64,000 nt of DNA from Candidatus Hydrogenedentota bacterium (lineage in GTDB: Bacteria; Hydrogenedentota; Hydrogenedentia; Hydrogenedentales; SLHB01). Made by a program: the position numbers and the translations under genes. The stretch covers positions 1 to 64,000 of the forward strand of contig JADLHJ010000035.1 of NCBI GenBank assembly GCA_020848835.1, in the 5' to 3' direction. The first letter of the stretch is position 1. Every line of letters begins with the position of its first letter. This document shows positions 40,820 through 50,097 of the stretch, one piece after another. The notes beneath the pieces were generated by a model. That model was not told where the DNA came from, ran no database searches, and saw nothing but the letters and a program-made list of their open reading frames with translations.

Positions 40820-40837
40820 ATTTATGGAGAAGCGGCC

Positions 40838-41455
40838 ATGGCGAAGGGTTTGACCAAGCGGCAACAGGCGATTTTGCAGTTCATTATCCAATGCATTCGC
40901 GACAACGGGATGCCCCCCACGATCGCCGAAATCGGCGACAAGTTCGACATCAACTCCACCAACGGTGTGAACGATCATCTCGTAGCGCTGGAGAAGAAGG
41001 GGTATATCGAACGGTCGTCAAAAGCCCGCTCCATTCACGTCCTCGATAAGGCCGCGGCTGGGGTCTACCAAACCGACGTGGGCATGCTGCCCGTTCTGGG
41101 TCGCATCGCCGCCGGTGCACCGATCCTCGCCGAAGAAAACATCGAGACCCATATCCCCGTCAGCACCTCTATGACTCGTCCGGGATCCTTCGCGTTAAAA
41201 GTCCACGGCGACAGCATGATCGACGACGGCATCCTCCACGGCGACACCATCATCGTAAACCCCGAACTCCGACCGAAAGCCGGCGACATTGTCGTCGCCC
41301 TCGTCGAAGACGAAGCCACCGTAAAACGCTTCTACCGCGACGGCGACACGATCGAACTCCGCCCCGCCAATGCCACCATGAAACCCATGCACTTCCCCGC
41401 GCGCATCGTGCAGATTCAGGGGGTCGTCGTAGGGTTGCAGCGCAGCTTGTCGTAA
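40838..41455 (+). CDS. lexA: LexA repressor
   Basis: GLTKRQQAILQFIIQCIRDNGMPPTIAEIGDKF; LPVLGRIAAGAPILAEENIE; ALKVHGDSMIDDGILHGDTIIV. Confidence 0.97.
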   Translation: MAKGLTKRQQAILQFIIQCIRDNGMPPTIAEIGDKFDINSTNGVNDHLVALEKKGYIERSSKARSIHVLDKAAAGVYQTDVGMLPVLGRIAAGAPILAEENIETHIPVSTSMTRPGSFALKVHGDSMIDDGILHGDTIIVNPELRPKAGDIVVALVEDEATVKRFYRDGDTIELRPANATMKPMHFPARIVQIQGVVVGLQRSLS

Positions 41456-41487
41456 CACAAACTGCGATCACTGATTCACCGTCTTCT

Positions 41488-41572
41488 CGTGCGCGTGCTT
41501 GTGAGTCGTCATCGTACTCGCACTCGATACTCGAACAGATCGAGTACGATGACGAGCAGGAGCACGAGCACG
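41488..41572. repeat. long interrupted hairpin with GAGCACGAGCACG arms
   Basis: Inner perfect 14-bp stem cgtcatcgtactcg/cgagtacgatgacg (41507-41520/41541-41554); outer cgtgcgcgtgct/agcacgagcacg. Confidence 0.85.
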
Positions 41573-41613
41573 TGTTTACGTAAATCCAACCACTGAACCG
41601 AGGGAAAGATCCC

Positions 41614-42396
41614 GTGGACATCCTGTTACATAATCGCAACGCCTGGAACGCACAAGTGGCCAAAGGCAATCGCTGGACTGTCCCGGTAACGCCCGAAGAA
41701 ATCGCTCGTGCCCGCGCAGGCGACTGGCAGGTCGTACTCACGCCAAACACCCCAGTACCGCAGGCCTGGTTTGGGCCGCTGCAAGACTGCGACCTGCTAT
41801 GCCTCGCGTCTGGTGGCGGGCAACAGGCGCCAATATTCGCGGCGGCGGGCGCACGCGTCACGAGCTTCGACAACTCCGATGCACAATTGGCGATGGATCG
41901 TCTGGTGGCGGATCGCGACGGCCTCGAATTGCGAACCGTGCAGGGCGACATGGCCGATCTCTCGGAATTACCGGACGCGTCCTTCAATCTAATTTTTCAT
42001 CCCGTCTCGAATTTGTTTGCGCCCAACATCGTCCCCGTGTGGAAGGAATGCTACCGTGTGCTGCGACCCGGCGGACGCCTGTTAGTTGGATTCATGAACC
42101 CCGCGTATTTCCTCTTCGATCACTTCAGCATCGAAAAAGGAGGGCCACTCGAAGTCCGATACCCTCAGCCCTATTCCGATATCGAACAATTTGATGAACT
42201 GCGGCGGCGTGGCGATGTGAACGACAATACACCCATGGAATTCGGGCACACCCTTACAGACCAAATTGGTGCGCAGCTTGCTGCCGGGTTCATCCTGACC
42301 GATTTGTTCGAGGATGATTGGGATTCGTCGATCACGCCTTTGAACGAATACATGAAGTGGTTTATCGCTACGCTTGCAAGAAAACCTCCCGTCTGA
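41614..42396 (+). CDS. class I SAM-dependent methyltransferase
   Basis: DLLCLASGGGQQAPIFAAAGARVTSFDNSDAQLAMDR; FNLIFHPVSNLFAPNI; RVLRPGGRLLVGFMNP. Confidence 0.92.
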   Translation: MDILLHNRNAWNAQVAKGNRWTVPVTPEEIARARAGDWQVVLTPNTPVPQAWFGPLQDCDLLCLASGGGQQAPIFAAAGARVTSFDNSDAQLAMDRLVADRDGLELRTVQGDMADLSELPDASFNLIFHPVSNLFAPNIVPVWKECYRVLRPGGRLLVGFMNPAYFLFDHFSIEKGGPLEVRYPQPYSDIEQFDELRRRGDVNDNTPMEFGHTLTDQIGAQLAAGFILTDLFEDDWDSSITPLNEYMKWFIATLARKPPV

Positions 42397-42483
42397 CTCG
42401 TGGCACTTGCGTTTCTTGCTGCGAGAATTAGAAACTCCGCATAATGCGCGCCGCGCAATGATGCGCTAAAACTGGGGGATTTC

Positions 42484-43251
42484 TTGGAACTCTTGATAAC
42501 GCTGCGGCTGACTATGCGCGTCGTAGCGTTGGCGCTTTGGACGCTTCTCCTGTTTCCAATTCGTTGTCTCTCATTGTTTATAGCACCGCTGTCGTACCGC
42601 GCAGAAGTCTGGTGGCGCCGCGTCCTGATGCGTTTCTGGGCCATAGGCGCGTGCGCAATTGTCGGCATGCGAGTGAGACAAACCGGCACCGCTCCCAAAC
42701 CTCCGTACTACCTCGTGACAAACCACCTCAGCCTGGTCGATGTCGTCCTGCTGGCCCGCACCGCCGCCTGCGTATTCGTGTCGCGCGCGGACGTGCAGGA
42801 CGTCGGCGTGCTCGGCCTGCTGGCCAAGGGTATGAACACCATCTTCATCGACCGCGCCAAGGTGCGCGACACCCAGCGCGTCAACGAGATCATCCACGCC
42901 ACGCTCGACAAAGGCTACGGTGTCCACTTCTTCGCAGAGAGCCGCATCTCGCAAGACGCGCAGGTACACCCTTTCAAGCCGCCTCTGCTTGAACCCGCGG
43001 TCAAACGCGGCATTCCGGTTCACTACGCCGCGATTTCCTACCGGACGCCGACAGGCGCACCATCCGCCAAAGACACCATTGTGTGGGTCGACGGCGTCTC
43101 GATGGCCGGGTGCATCCTCAACGTGCTGCGCTTGCCCTCGTTTGAAGCCATCATAAACTTCGGCGACGTCCCCCTCACCGCCCCCGACCGCAAAGAACTG
43201 GCCGACAAACTCTATAAAGCAACGCTGGACCGTTTCACACCGGTAAACTAA
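42484..43251 (+). CDS. 1-acyl-sn-glycerol-3-phosphate acyltransferase-like (PlsC domain)
   Basis: YYLVTNHLSLVDVVLLA; NTIFIDRAKV; FFAESRISQDAQVHPFKPPLLEPA; TTG start. Confidence 0.85.
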   Translation: MELLITLRLTMRVVALALWTLLLFPIRCLSLFIAPLSYRAEVWWRRVLMRFWAIGACAIVGMRVRQTGTAPKPPYYLVTNHLSLVDVVLLARTAACVFVSRADVQDVGVLGLLAKGMNTIFIDRAKVRDTQRVNEIIHATLDKGYGVHFFAESRISQDAQVHPFKPPLLEPAVKRGIPVHYAAISYRTPTGAPSAKDTIVWVDGVSMAGCILNVLRLPSFEAIINFGDVPLTAPDRKELADKLYKATLDRFTPVN

Positions 43252-43359
43252 AGCGGGACAATCGTCTTACACTCTAAGGCGCTGCCCTTGCAGAACATTT
43301 CCAGCGCATAATTTGCTATCCTTATTAATGTCCGCAAGGCTGGTAGGATTTCGTGATCT

Positions 43360-46300
43360 ATGCGACACATGGGCTTTGAAATGACGCGTATTCGACTGTG
43401 TGCAATTAGCGTCGCCTTTTTTTGCACCGCACTCTCCATCGCATTTGCGGAACAACCGGCAAAGGTCGATTTCCACGCACAGATTCTCCCCATCCTCGAC
43501 AAGCACTGCATGCAATGCCACAACCGAGACGCGCACAAAGGCGGTCTCGGCCTCGGCTCCGCGGAAGAAGCATTGAAGGGCGGCGACTCCGGTGTCGCCG
43601 CGTATCGTCCCGGCAACAGCGCAGAGAGCGCAATCATCCAACGCGTCACCTCGACCGATCCCGGTTTCCGCATGCCGTCGAAAGGCGACCCGCTATCCGA
43701 GGAAAATATCGCCTTGCTTAAAGCGTGGATCGACGAGGGCGCGTCATGGGGCGGTGAATCAACGGGCAAAGTAGTCGCGCCGATTGGTAAGGAATTCTGG
43801 TCGTTTCAGAAACCCGTGCAAGTACCGTTGCCGGTTGGTAAACAAGCGGATTGGCCGCGCAATCCAATCGACACCTTCGTAATCGCGAAGATGGAAGAGC
43901 ACAATCTCGCGCCGTCACCGGAAGCGGATCGCTATACACTCATCCGCCGCGCAACGCTCGACCTCACCGGCCTGCCGCCATCCATTGAAGAAATCGATGC
44001 ATTCGTAAACGATCCCGCGCCGAACGCCTACGAAAAGCTGATCGACCGCCTGCTCGCCTCGCTGCACTACGGCGAAGCCCAGGCCATGCGTTGGATGGAC
44101 GCGGCGCGATACGCCGACACCAACGGCTACGAAAAGGATCGCCCGCGCTCCGCGTGGCCCTACCGCGATTGGGCTATCAAAGCTTTCAATGCGAACATGC
44201 CCTACGACCAGTTCGTGATCGAACAGCTCGCGGGCGATTTGCTGCCGGATGCCGACACCGATGATCGCCTAGCCACCGGATTTCACCGCAACACGATGCT
44301 TAACGAAGAAGGCGGCATCGACGTAGAAGAATTCCGCTACGAAGCCATGGTGGATCGCACCAACACGACAGCCCAAGTCTTTCTCGGCCTAACCTTCGGA
44401 TGTGCGCAATGCCATACGCACAAATACGACCCAATCTCACACGATGAATATTTCGAGTTCTACGCGTTTCTGAACAACACCGACGATGTATCAATTGACG
44501 TACCCGACGAATCAATCGCCGCGAAACGCGCTGAGACGCAACAGCAGATCAACGCACTCGTCGCGGACCTGCCGAACAAATTCCCTGTCGCGGCAAAACA
44601 GACCGAACTGGTTTCGCTGAAACCTTTGTCCGTTTCATCAAGCAATGGCGCTGCCCTGGCGATTGAAGAAAGTGGCGTAGTCGCGGCATCGGGCGCCGCG
44701 CCTGACTCCGATACCTACCGGATCGAAGTCGAAGCGCAGGGCGGTCCCATCACGGCGATCCGCATCGACACCGCGCCAAACGCAGGAGATCCCGGCGCAG
44801 GCCGTTCGGATAAAAGCAATTTTGTTCTCTCCGAAATTGCGGCGACGCTCGAAAAATCCGGCGGCGATCCCGCGCCAATTGCGTTCGCGCGCGCGGAATC
44901 CGACGTTGCGTATAGCGGCTTTGAAGCGGACAAGGCCATTGATGGTAACCACCAAACGGGCTGGGCCGTAGATGCGCCCGGCATCGATAAAGCCGTCCCC
45001 CACACGCTCACGCTGCACTTGAAAGAGCCAATCACTCTCGATGCGCCCGGACGCATCGCACTCACGCTCGATCAGCAATACGGACGCGCGCACGCGTTGG
45101 CGCGATTTAAGGTTTCTCTGGTACGCGAGTTTATCCCCGCTTCAGACGAGCCGGATAATGAGCGCCGTGCAAACTATCTGAATGAACGCTTTGCGGCCTG
45201 GGACAAAGAAACTACCGCGAAGGCGCGCACGTGGACCGTGCTTGAACCCCTGCGCTGCGAATCGAAGTATCACGCGTCATTCCGCATGCTCGAAGATCAT
45301 TCCATTCTCGCGCACGGCGACAACCCAAATACGGACACCTACACCGCCGAATTCCGCAGCGATCTGAAAAACATCACCGCGATCCGCATCGAAGTGCTCA
45401 CCGATCCAACCCTCCCGGGCAACGGCCCGGGCCGCGGTGAGATCATGAGCACGCCCGGCGACTTCCTGTTGAGCGAAGTGAGGGCCAGCGCCGCACCTAG
45501 GAACACACCGGACCAATTCACCGAAGTCGCTCTGCAAAATCCCAGCGCCGATTTTTCAGCGGGCGGACGCGCACCGGAATTAACCCTCGACGACAAGCTC
45601 GATTCGGGATGGTCAATCAACGGGGCGCAAGGCCAGCCGCACGCAATCGTCTACGAACTCGCAACACCGATCGCGCACGGCGACGGCACGTTCCTGAAAC
45701 TTGTTCTCGATCAATACTACGTGCATTACCATACGATTGGCCGCTTCCGCGTATCGGCCACCAGCGATCCGTTACCGGTCGCCACGAGCGGCGTACCCGC
45801 GGAAGTCGAATCCATACTCACGAAATCGGTACGCACCGATGCGGAGACAACCACACTCAAGAATTACTATGTGACCGTTGCGCCCGAGTTGGCCGAAGCG
45901 CAAAAGGAAATCGCAGATCTGCGCAAGTCGATGCCAACATTCGCAAAGGCACAAGTCCTTCTCGAACGCGAAGCACCGCGCGTCACGCGTGTATTTCATC
46001 GGGGCGAGTTCTTGAACCCAAAAGATCCCGTCGAGCCGGGCGTGCTCGCGGTGTTGCCGCCCTTGCAGCAAGACGCTCCACTTACGCGGCTGACCCTTGC
46101 GAAATGGATTGTGTCGGAAGAAAACCCCCTCGCCGCGCGCGTGATGGTGAATCGGCTATGGCAAACTTACTTCGGTCGCGGCATCGTCGCAACGCTAGAA
46201 GACTTCGGCTCCCGCGGAGACTTGCCGACCCACCCGGAACTGCTCGATTGGCTCGCGGTAGAGTTCATGCAGCGCGGTTGGGATATCAAAGATCTGACCC

Positions 46301-47013
46301 GCATGATCGTCACTTCCGCAACTTACCGTCAGAGTTCCAACACGACACCCGATCTACTCGCAGCGGATCCGGCCAACGAGTGGCTGGCGCGCGCACCGCG
46401 CTACCGTGTAGAAGCAGAGTTTGTGCGCGATATTGCCCTATCCGCCAGCGGACTGTTAAGCGCGAAGATTGGCGGCCCGAGCATGAAACCGCCGCTACCG
46501 GATGGTGCGCTCTCGCTCGTGTATCCCGGCGAGGGCTGGACCGTCGCGGAAGGCGAAGACCGCTACCGCCGCGGCATGTACGTGTATTGGAAACGTACCC
46601 TTCCATATCCCGCGGCGTCCATGTTCGACGCACCTGCCCGCGACGTCGCCGTCGTCAAGCGCAACCGCTCCAATACGCCGCTGCAGGCACTCACATTGTT
46701 AAACGATCCCGTCTTTGTCGAAGCAGCACAGGCCTTCGCAAAGCGGTTGATCGATTACAACGGCGACGATACCGCGCGCATCCGTTACGCATTCATGCTC
46801 TGCGTCTCGCGTCCGCCGGATGACGCTGAGACACAAGCAATTCTGAATTTCCTGAACTCGGAACGCGCAAAGATCGCCGCTGCACATACGACCGACAGCA
46901 TCGCGCTCGCCGCGGACACATCTCCCGGCGCGGCGACAGATGAAGAACTTGCCGCGTGGGTGCTCGTGTGCCGTTCCTTGCTAAACTTGGATGAGACGAT
47001 CACAAAGGGCTAA
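43360..47013 (+). CDS. PSD1 / planctomycete cytochrome C, DUF1549 and DUF1553 domain protein
   Basis: HCMQCHNRDAHKGGLGLGS; PIDTFVIAKMEEHNLAPSPEADRYTLIRRATLDLTGLPPSIEEIDAF; VNRLWQTYFGRGIVATLEDFGSRGDLPTHPELLDWLA; RSNTPLQALTLLNDPVFVEAA. Confidence 0.95.
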   Translation: MRHMGFEMTRIRLCAISVAFFCTALSIAFAEQPAKVDFHAQILPILDKHCMQCHNRDAHKGGLGLGSAEEALKGGDSGVAAYRPGNSAESAIIQRVTSTDPGFRMPSKGDPLSEENIALLKAWIDEGASWGGESTGKVVAPIGKEFWSFQKPVQVPLPVGKQADWPRNPIDTFVIAKMEEHNLAPSPEADRYTLIRRATLDLTGLPPSIEEIDAFVNDPAPNAYEKLIDRLLASLHYGEAQAMRWMDAARYADTNGYEKDRPRSAWPYRDWAIKAFNANMPYDQFVIEQLAGDLLPDADTDDRLATGFHRNTMLNEEGGIDVEEFRYEAMVDRTNTTAQVFLGLTFGCAQCHTHKYDPISHDEYFEFYAFLNNTDDVSIDVPDESIAAKRAETQQQINALVADLPNKFPVAAKQTELVSLKPLSVSSSNGAALAIEESGVVAASGAAPDSDTYRIEVEAQGGPITAIRIDTAPNAGDPGAGRSDKSNFVLSEIAATLEKSGGDPAPIAFARAESDVAYSGFEADKAIDGNHQTGWAVDAPGIDKAVPHTLTLHLKEPITLDAPGRIALTLDQQYGRAHALARFKVSLVREFIPASDEPDNERRANYLNERFAAWDKETTAKARTWTVLEPLRCESKYHASFRMLEDHSILAHGDNPNTDTYTAEFRSDLKNITAIRIEVLTDPTLPGNGPGRGEIMSTPGDFLLSEVRASAAPRNTPDQFTEVALQNPSADFSAGGRAPELTLDDKLDSGWSINGAQGQPHAIVYELATPIAHGDGTFLKLVLDQYYVHYHTIGRFRVSATSDPLPVATSGVPAEVESILTKSVRTDAETTTLKNYYVTVAPELAEAQKEIADLRKSMPTFAKAQVLLEREAPRVTRVFHRGEFLNPKDPVEPGVLAVLPPLQQDAPLTRLTLAKWIVSEENPLAARVMVNRLWQTYFGRGIVATLEDFGSRGDLPTHPELLDWLAVEFMQRGWDIKDLTRMIVTSATYRQSSNTTPDLLAADPANEWLARAPRYRVEAEFVRDIALSASGLLSAKIGGPSMKPPLPDGALSLVYPGEGWTVAEGEDRYRRGMYVYWKRTLPYPAASMFDAPARDVAVVKRNRSNTPLQALTLLNDPVFVEAAQAFAKRLIDYNGDDTARIRYAFMLCVSRPPDDAETQAILNFLNSERAKIAAAHTTDSIALAADTSPGAATDEELAAWVLVCRSLLNLDETITKG

Positions 47014-47034
47014 TTTTAGCCTACAGATCGCGCG

Positions 47035-47070
47035 CAGTAGCGCCTCGTTTGCCTGAACGTGGCGCATCTC
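47035..47070 (+). repeat. repeat family B
   Basis: gtagcgcctcgtttgcctgaacgtggcgcatctcg. Confidence 0.8.
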
Positions 47071-47140
47071 GAAGTAAAACGCTAGATTCAACAATACGAG
47101 ACGTTGTTGCCAGCGACGTTCATACTGGGTGCATTAGTTA

Positions 47141-48169
47141 ATGAACCGTTACGGACTCGATAAATTGCTCGACATCGTCTGCGTCGGCGCAGGCCCCGCC
47201 GCGCTCGGCGTACTGCACGCGGCAAAAGAAGCCAGTCTTGACGCTGTCGCGATCGACAAAGGCCCCGTATGCAGCGCGCTCGCGTCGCACCCCACCTACA
47301 TGCGCTGGTTCTCCACAGCGGACAAACTGGAGCTCGCCGGTTTTCCCTTAGTCACGATGGAGAAGAATCCCACGCGGCAGGAATACCTCAAGTATTGCCG
47401 CACCTTCGTGAAATATTTCGATTTACAGATAGCCACCTATTGCGAAGTCACCGCCGTGACAAAAGCCGCGCACGGCTTTGATATCGCCGTGAAAGATCTA
47501 TTCGGCCGCACATACACCTGGCGCGCGCGTAACGTTGTGATGGCCACGGGTTTCTATGACAGCCCGCGACCACTCGGCATACCCGGCGAAGATTTGCCAA
47601 AAGTTTCACACCGCTACACCGAAGCGCACTGGTATTCCGATCACGACGTACTCGTAATCGGCGCAGGCTCCAGCGCCGCGGAAGTTGCCCTCGAATTGTG
47701 GCGCAATGGCACGCGTGTCACCGTCGTCATGCGCGGCAGCAAATTTGAAACCAAATATTGGATAGAGCCGGACATCGAGAATCGCATTGCCGAAGGTTCA
47801 ATCGCGTGCTATCGAAGCGTAGAAGTCGCGGAGATACGTCCGGACGACGTAGTGCTGCGCAACGGCAGCGGCAAAGACATCACTATCGCAAACGATTTCG
47901 TTCTGGCAATGACGGGCTACGAGCCGGACACCTCGCTCATCGCCTCGTTAAACGCCACAATCGATCGGTCCTGTGGCAAGCCCGCATTAGACGAACATTT
48001 CGAGACCGATGTACCCGGGCTGTACGTTGCGGGCACGCTATGCGCCGGCCAGGAATCAAACATTGTTTTTATAGAAAACAGCCGCGATCACGGTCCGGCG
48101 ATCGTGCGGCGTATTCTAGAGCACAGTCGAGAACATTCCGGCGTATATTCGGCCCAGGCCATTTCCTAA
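47141..48169 (+). CDS. FAD-dependent pyridine nucleotide-disulfide oxidoreductase-like protein (YpdA-like)
   Basis: DIVCVGAGPAALGVLHAAKEASLDAVAIDKGPV; NVVMATGFYDSPRPLGIPGEDLPKVSHRYTE; VLVIGAGSSAAEVALELWRNGTRVTVVMRG. Confidence 0.85.
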   Translation: MNRYGLDKLLDIVCVGAGPAALGVLHAAKEASLDAVAIDKGPVCSALASHPTYMRWFSTADKLELAGFPLVTMEKNPTRQEYLKYCRTFVKYFDLQIATYCEVTAVTKAAHGFDIAVKDLFGRTYTWRARNVVMATGFYDSPRPLGIPGEDLPKVSHRYTEAHWYSDHDVLVIGAGSSAAEVALELWRNGTRVTVVMRGSKFETKYWIEPDIENRIAEGSIACYRSVEVAEIRPDDVVLRNGSGKDITIANDFVLAMTGYEPDTSLIASLNATIDRSCGKPALDEHFETDVPGLYVAGTLCAGQESNIVFIENSRDHGPAIVRRILEHSREHSGVYSAQAIS

Positions 48170-48191
48170 ATCCCGGGAGGAGGTAATCGCA

Positions 48192-49229
48192 TTGGGACTG
48201 ACAAGCTTCCTCGTCACCCATTTTCCCTACGATTCGCCCCTGCGCCGCCATGGCAAATGGTTATATGAAGAATTGCGCACGCGGGCGCGCGCAGTATTGC
48301 CATGGAAGCAACTTGAACGCGTTCCCCCGCCAAGCCTGCATATCGAGACGACCAACATCTGCAACGCAAACTGCATCTTTTGTGCGTACCAGTATCAAAA
48401 GGTGTGGCGCGCGGGGAAGGGCGTCATGGATGACGAACTCTTCGAGCGGGTCCTCCGAGAATTCAAGGAGATGGGCGGAGAGGAAGTCAGCTTCACGCCA
48501 ATCGTAGGCGATCCGTTGGTAGACCCAGACATTGTTCACCGAATTGCGCGCGTCTGTTCCGAAGGATTGACCGTGTCCTTTTTCACGAACGGCATCCTTT
48601 TCAACCGGATCGACGTGGAAGCGTTGGTGAAAACGGGGATCGCCAAAATCTTTCTATCGACCTCGCCTTTTGACGAACAAAGCCACCGCGCGGTCTATCG
48701 AACAAATCACTACAGCGATTTGCTCAATGGTGTTGCGCGGCTGTTGCGCGCGCGAAACGATGCAGCAGCCCCGTTGCGCGTGTATATCGAGTTCCGCTCC
48801 CCGGTGTCCGCGGAAGAGACATTCAATTTTCCGGATTTTATTGATAAAATTCGGCCGCTGTTGACCAGCGAAGAACAGCACGCGGTTCGCATTCAGACCA
48901 AAGGTTATGATTCGTGGGCGGGTCAGATTGCGAGCGACGACCTGGTGGGTATCATGGAGATGGCGATTCCGCCGCGCTTGAAAAACCGCCCGTGCCTGCG
49001 CACATTTCTTCCATCGGTGCTTTATGACGGAACGGTGCGCGCATGCTCCTGCATCTTCGCTCCACCGGAAGCGGGTACGTCGGATGACGGGCTCACCATT
49101 GGTCATTTGAACGACGCCACATTTCAAGAAATCTGGCAGGGCGAGAAGCTAAGGGCAGTGCGGCGCACCTTCACCACGGGAAAGTTGCTGCCGGTATGCG
49201 CGCAATGCACGAGATACCGTTCCTGCTAG
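48192..49229 (+). CDS. radical SAM protein with SPASM-like C-terminus, TTG start
   Basis: ETTNICNANCIFCAYQ (CxxxCxxC); C-terminal Cys cluster PCLRTF...CSCIF...CAQCTRYRSC; SD GGGAGGAGG. Confidence 0.92.
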   Translation: MGLTSFLVTHFPYDSPLRRHGKWLYEELRTRARAVLPWKQLERVPPPSLHIETTNICNANCIFCAYQYQKVWRAGKGVMDDELFERVLREFKEMGGEEVSFTPIVGDPLVDPDIVHRIARVCSEGLTVSFFTNGILFNRIDVEALVKTGIAKIFLSTSPFDEQSHRAVYRTNHYSDLLNGVARLLRARNDAAAPLRVYIEFRSPVSAEETFNFPDFIDKIRPLLTSEEQHAVRIQTKGYDSWAGQIASDDLVGIMEMAIPPRLKNRPCLRTFLPSVLYDGTVRACSCIFAPPEAGTSDDGLTIGHLNDATFQEIWQGEKLRAVRRTFTTGKLLPVCAQCTRYRSC

Positions 49230-49332
49230 TAGTTGATGCGACATGACCATCCTCGTTACTGTTTCCGGTCCCATGGGTCACGGGCTGTGTATGGGCGTGT
49301 CTTACGAACAATACCGCAGAAGGAGAATCTGA

Positions 49333-50097
49333 ATGTCGGTGGTCGATTTTAGTCTGAGTAACAAGGTTGCGATCGTCACCGGTGGCAGCCGCGGCATCGG
49401 CGAAGCCATTGCCAAAGCATTTGCGGAGCAAGGCGCCACGGTTATCGTTTGTTCGCGCAAGCAGGACAGCGTGGATCGTGTCGCGGAGGAGATAAAGGCC
49501 GCGGGCGGCGCGGCGCTGGGCATTGCCTGTCACACGGGCCAATCCGCCGCAATCGAAGCGTTGTACGCGCGCGTGAAACAGGAATTCGGGCGCGTGGACA
49601 TACTCGTAAACAACGCCGCGGCGAATCCCTATTTCGGTCCCGCTGTCGAGATCACGGAAGCTGCCTTCGATAAAACCTTCGAAGTAAACGTAAAGGGCTA
49701 TTTCCTCATGGCCCAACACGCCGCGCGCATGATGATCGAGCAAGGCAGCGGATCGATCATCAACATTGCATCCATCGCGGGATTCTCTCCACCGCCCATG
49801 CAAGGCGTCTACGGCGTGACAAAATCCGCCGTCATCGCGATGACGAAGATGTTCGCGAAAGAGCTCGGCGGCGTAGGCGTGCGCTGCAACTGCATTGCGC
49901 CGGGCCTCGTCGAAACCAAATTCGCACAAGTCCTCATCGACTCGCCGGAAATGCTCGAACACTTCACTTCGCGCACCCCGATGGGCCGCCACGCGCAACC
50001 CAGCGAACTCGTCGGCGCCGCGATCTATCTCGCGTCCGATGCAGCCAGTTACACCAGCGGCGCGGTCCTCACCGTAGACGGCGGATACACGGCGTAA
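49333..50097 (+). CDS. SDR family oxidoreductase
   Basis: KVAIVTGGSRGIGEAIAKAFAEQGATVIV; NNAAANP; YGVTKSAVIAMTK. Confidence 0.96.
   Translation: MSVVDFSLSNKVAIVTGGSRGIGEAIAKAFAEQGATVIVCSRKQDSVDRVAEEIKAAGGAALGIACHTGQSAAIEALYARVKQEFGRVDILVNNAAANPYFGPAVEITEAAFDKTFEVNVKGYFLMAQHAARMMIEQGSGSIINIASIAGFSPPPMQGVYGVTKSAVIAMTKMFAKELGGVGVRCNCIAPGLVETKFAQVLIDSPEMLEHFTSRTPMGRHAQPSELVGAAIYLASDAASYTSGAVLTVDGGYTA

Noticed and set aside
45609-46823. 404-aa overlapping ORF within the PSD1 gene
   Set aside because: Arg-rich out-of-frame translation of DUF1553 coding sequence.
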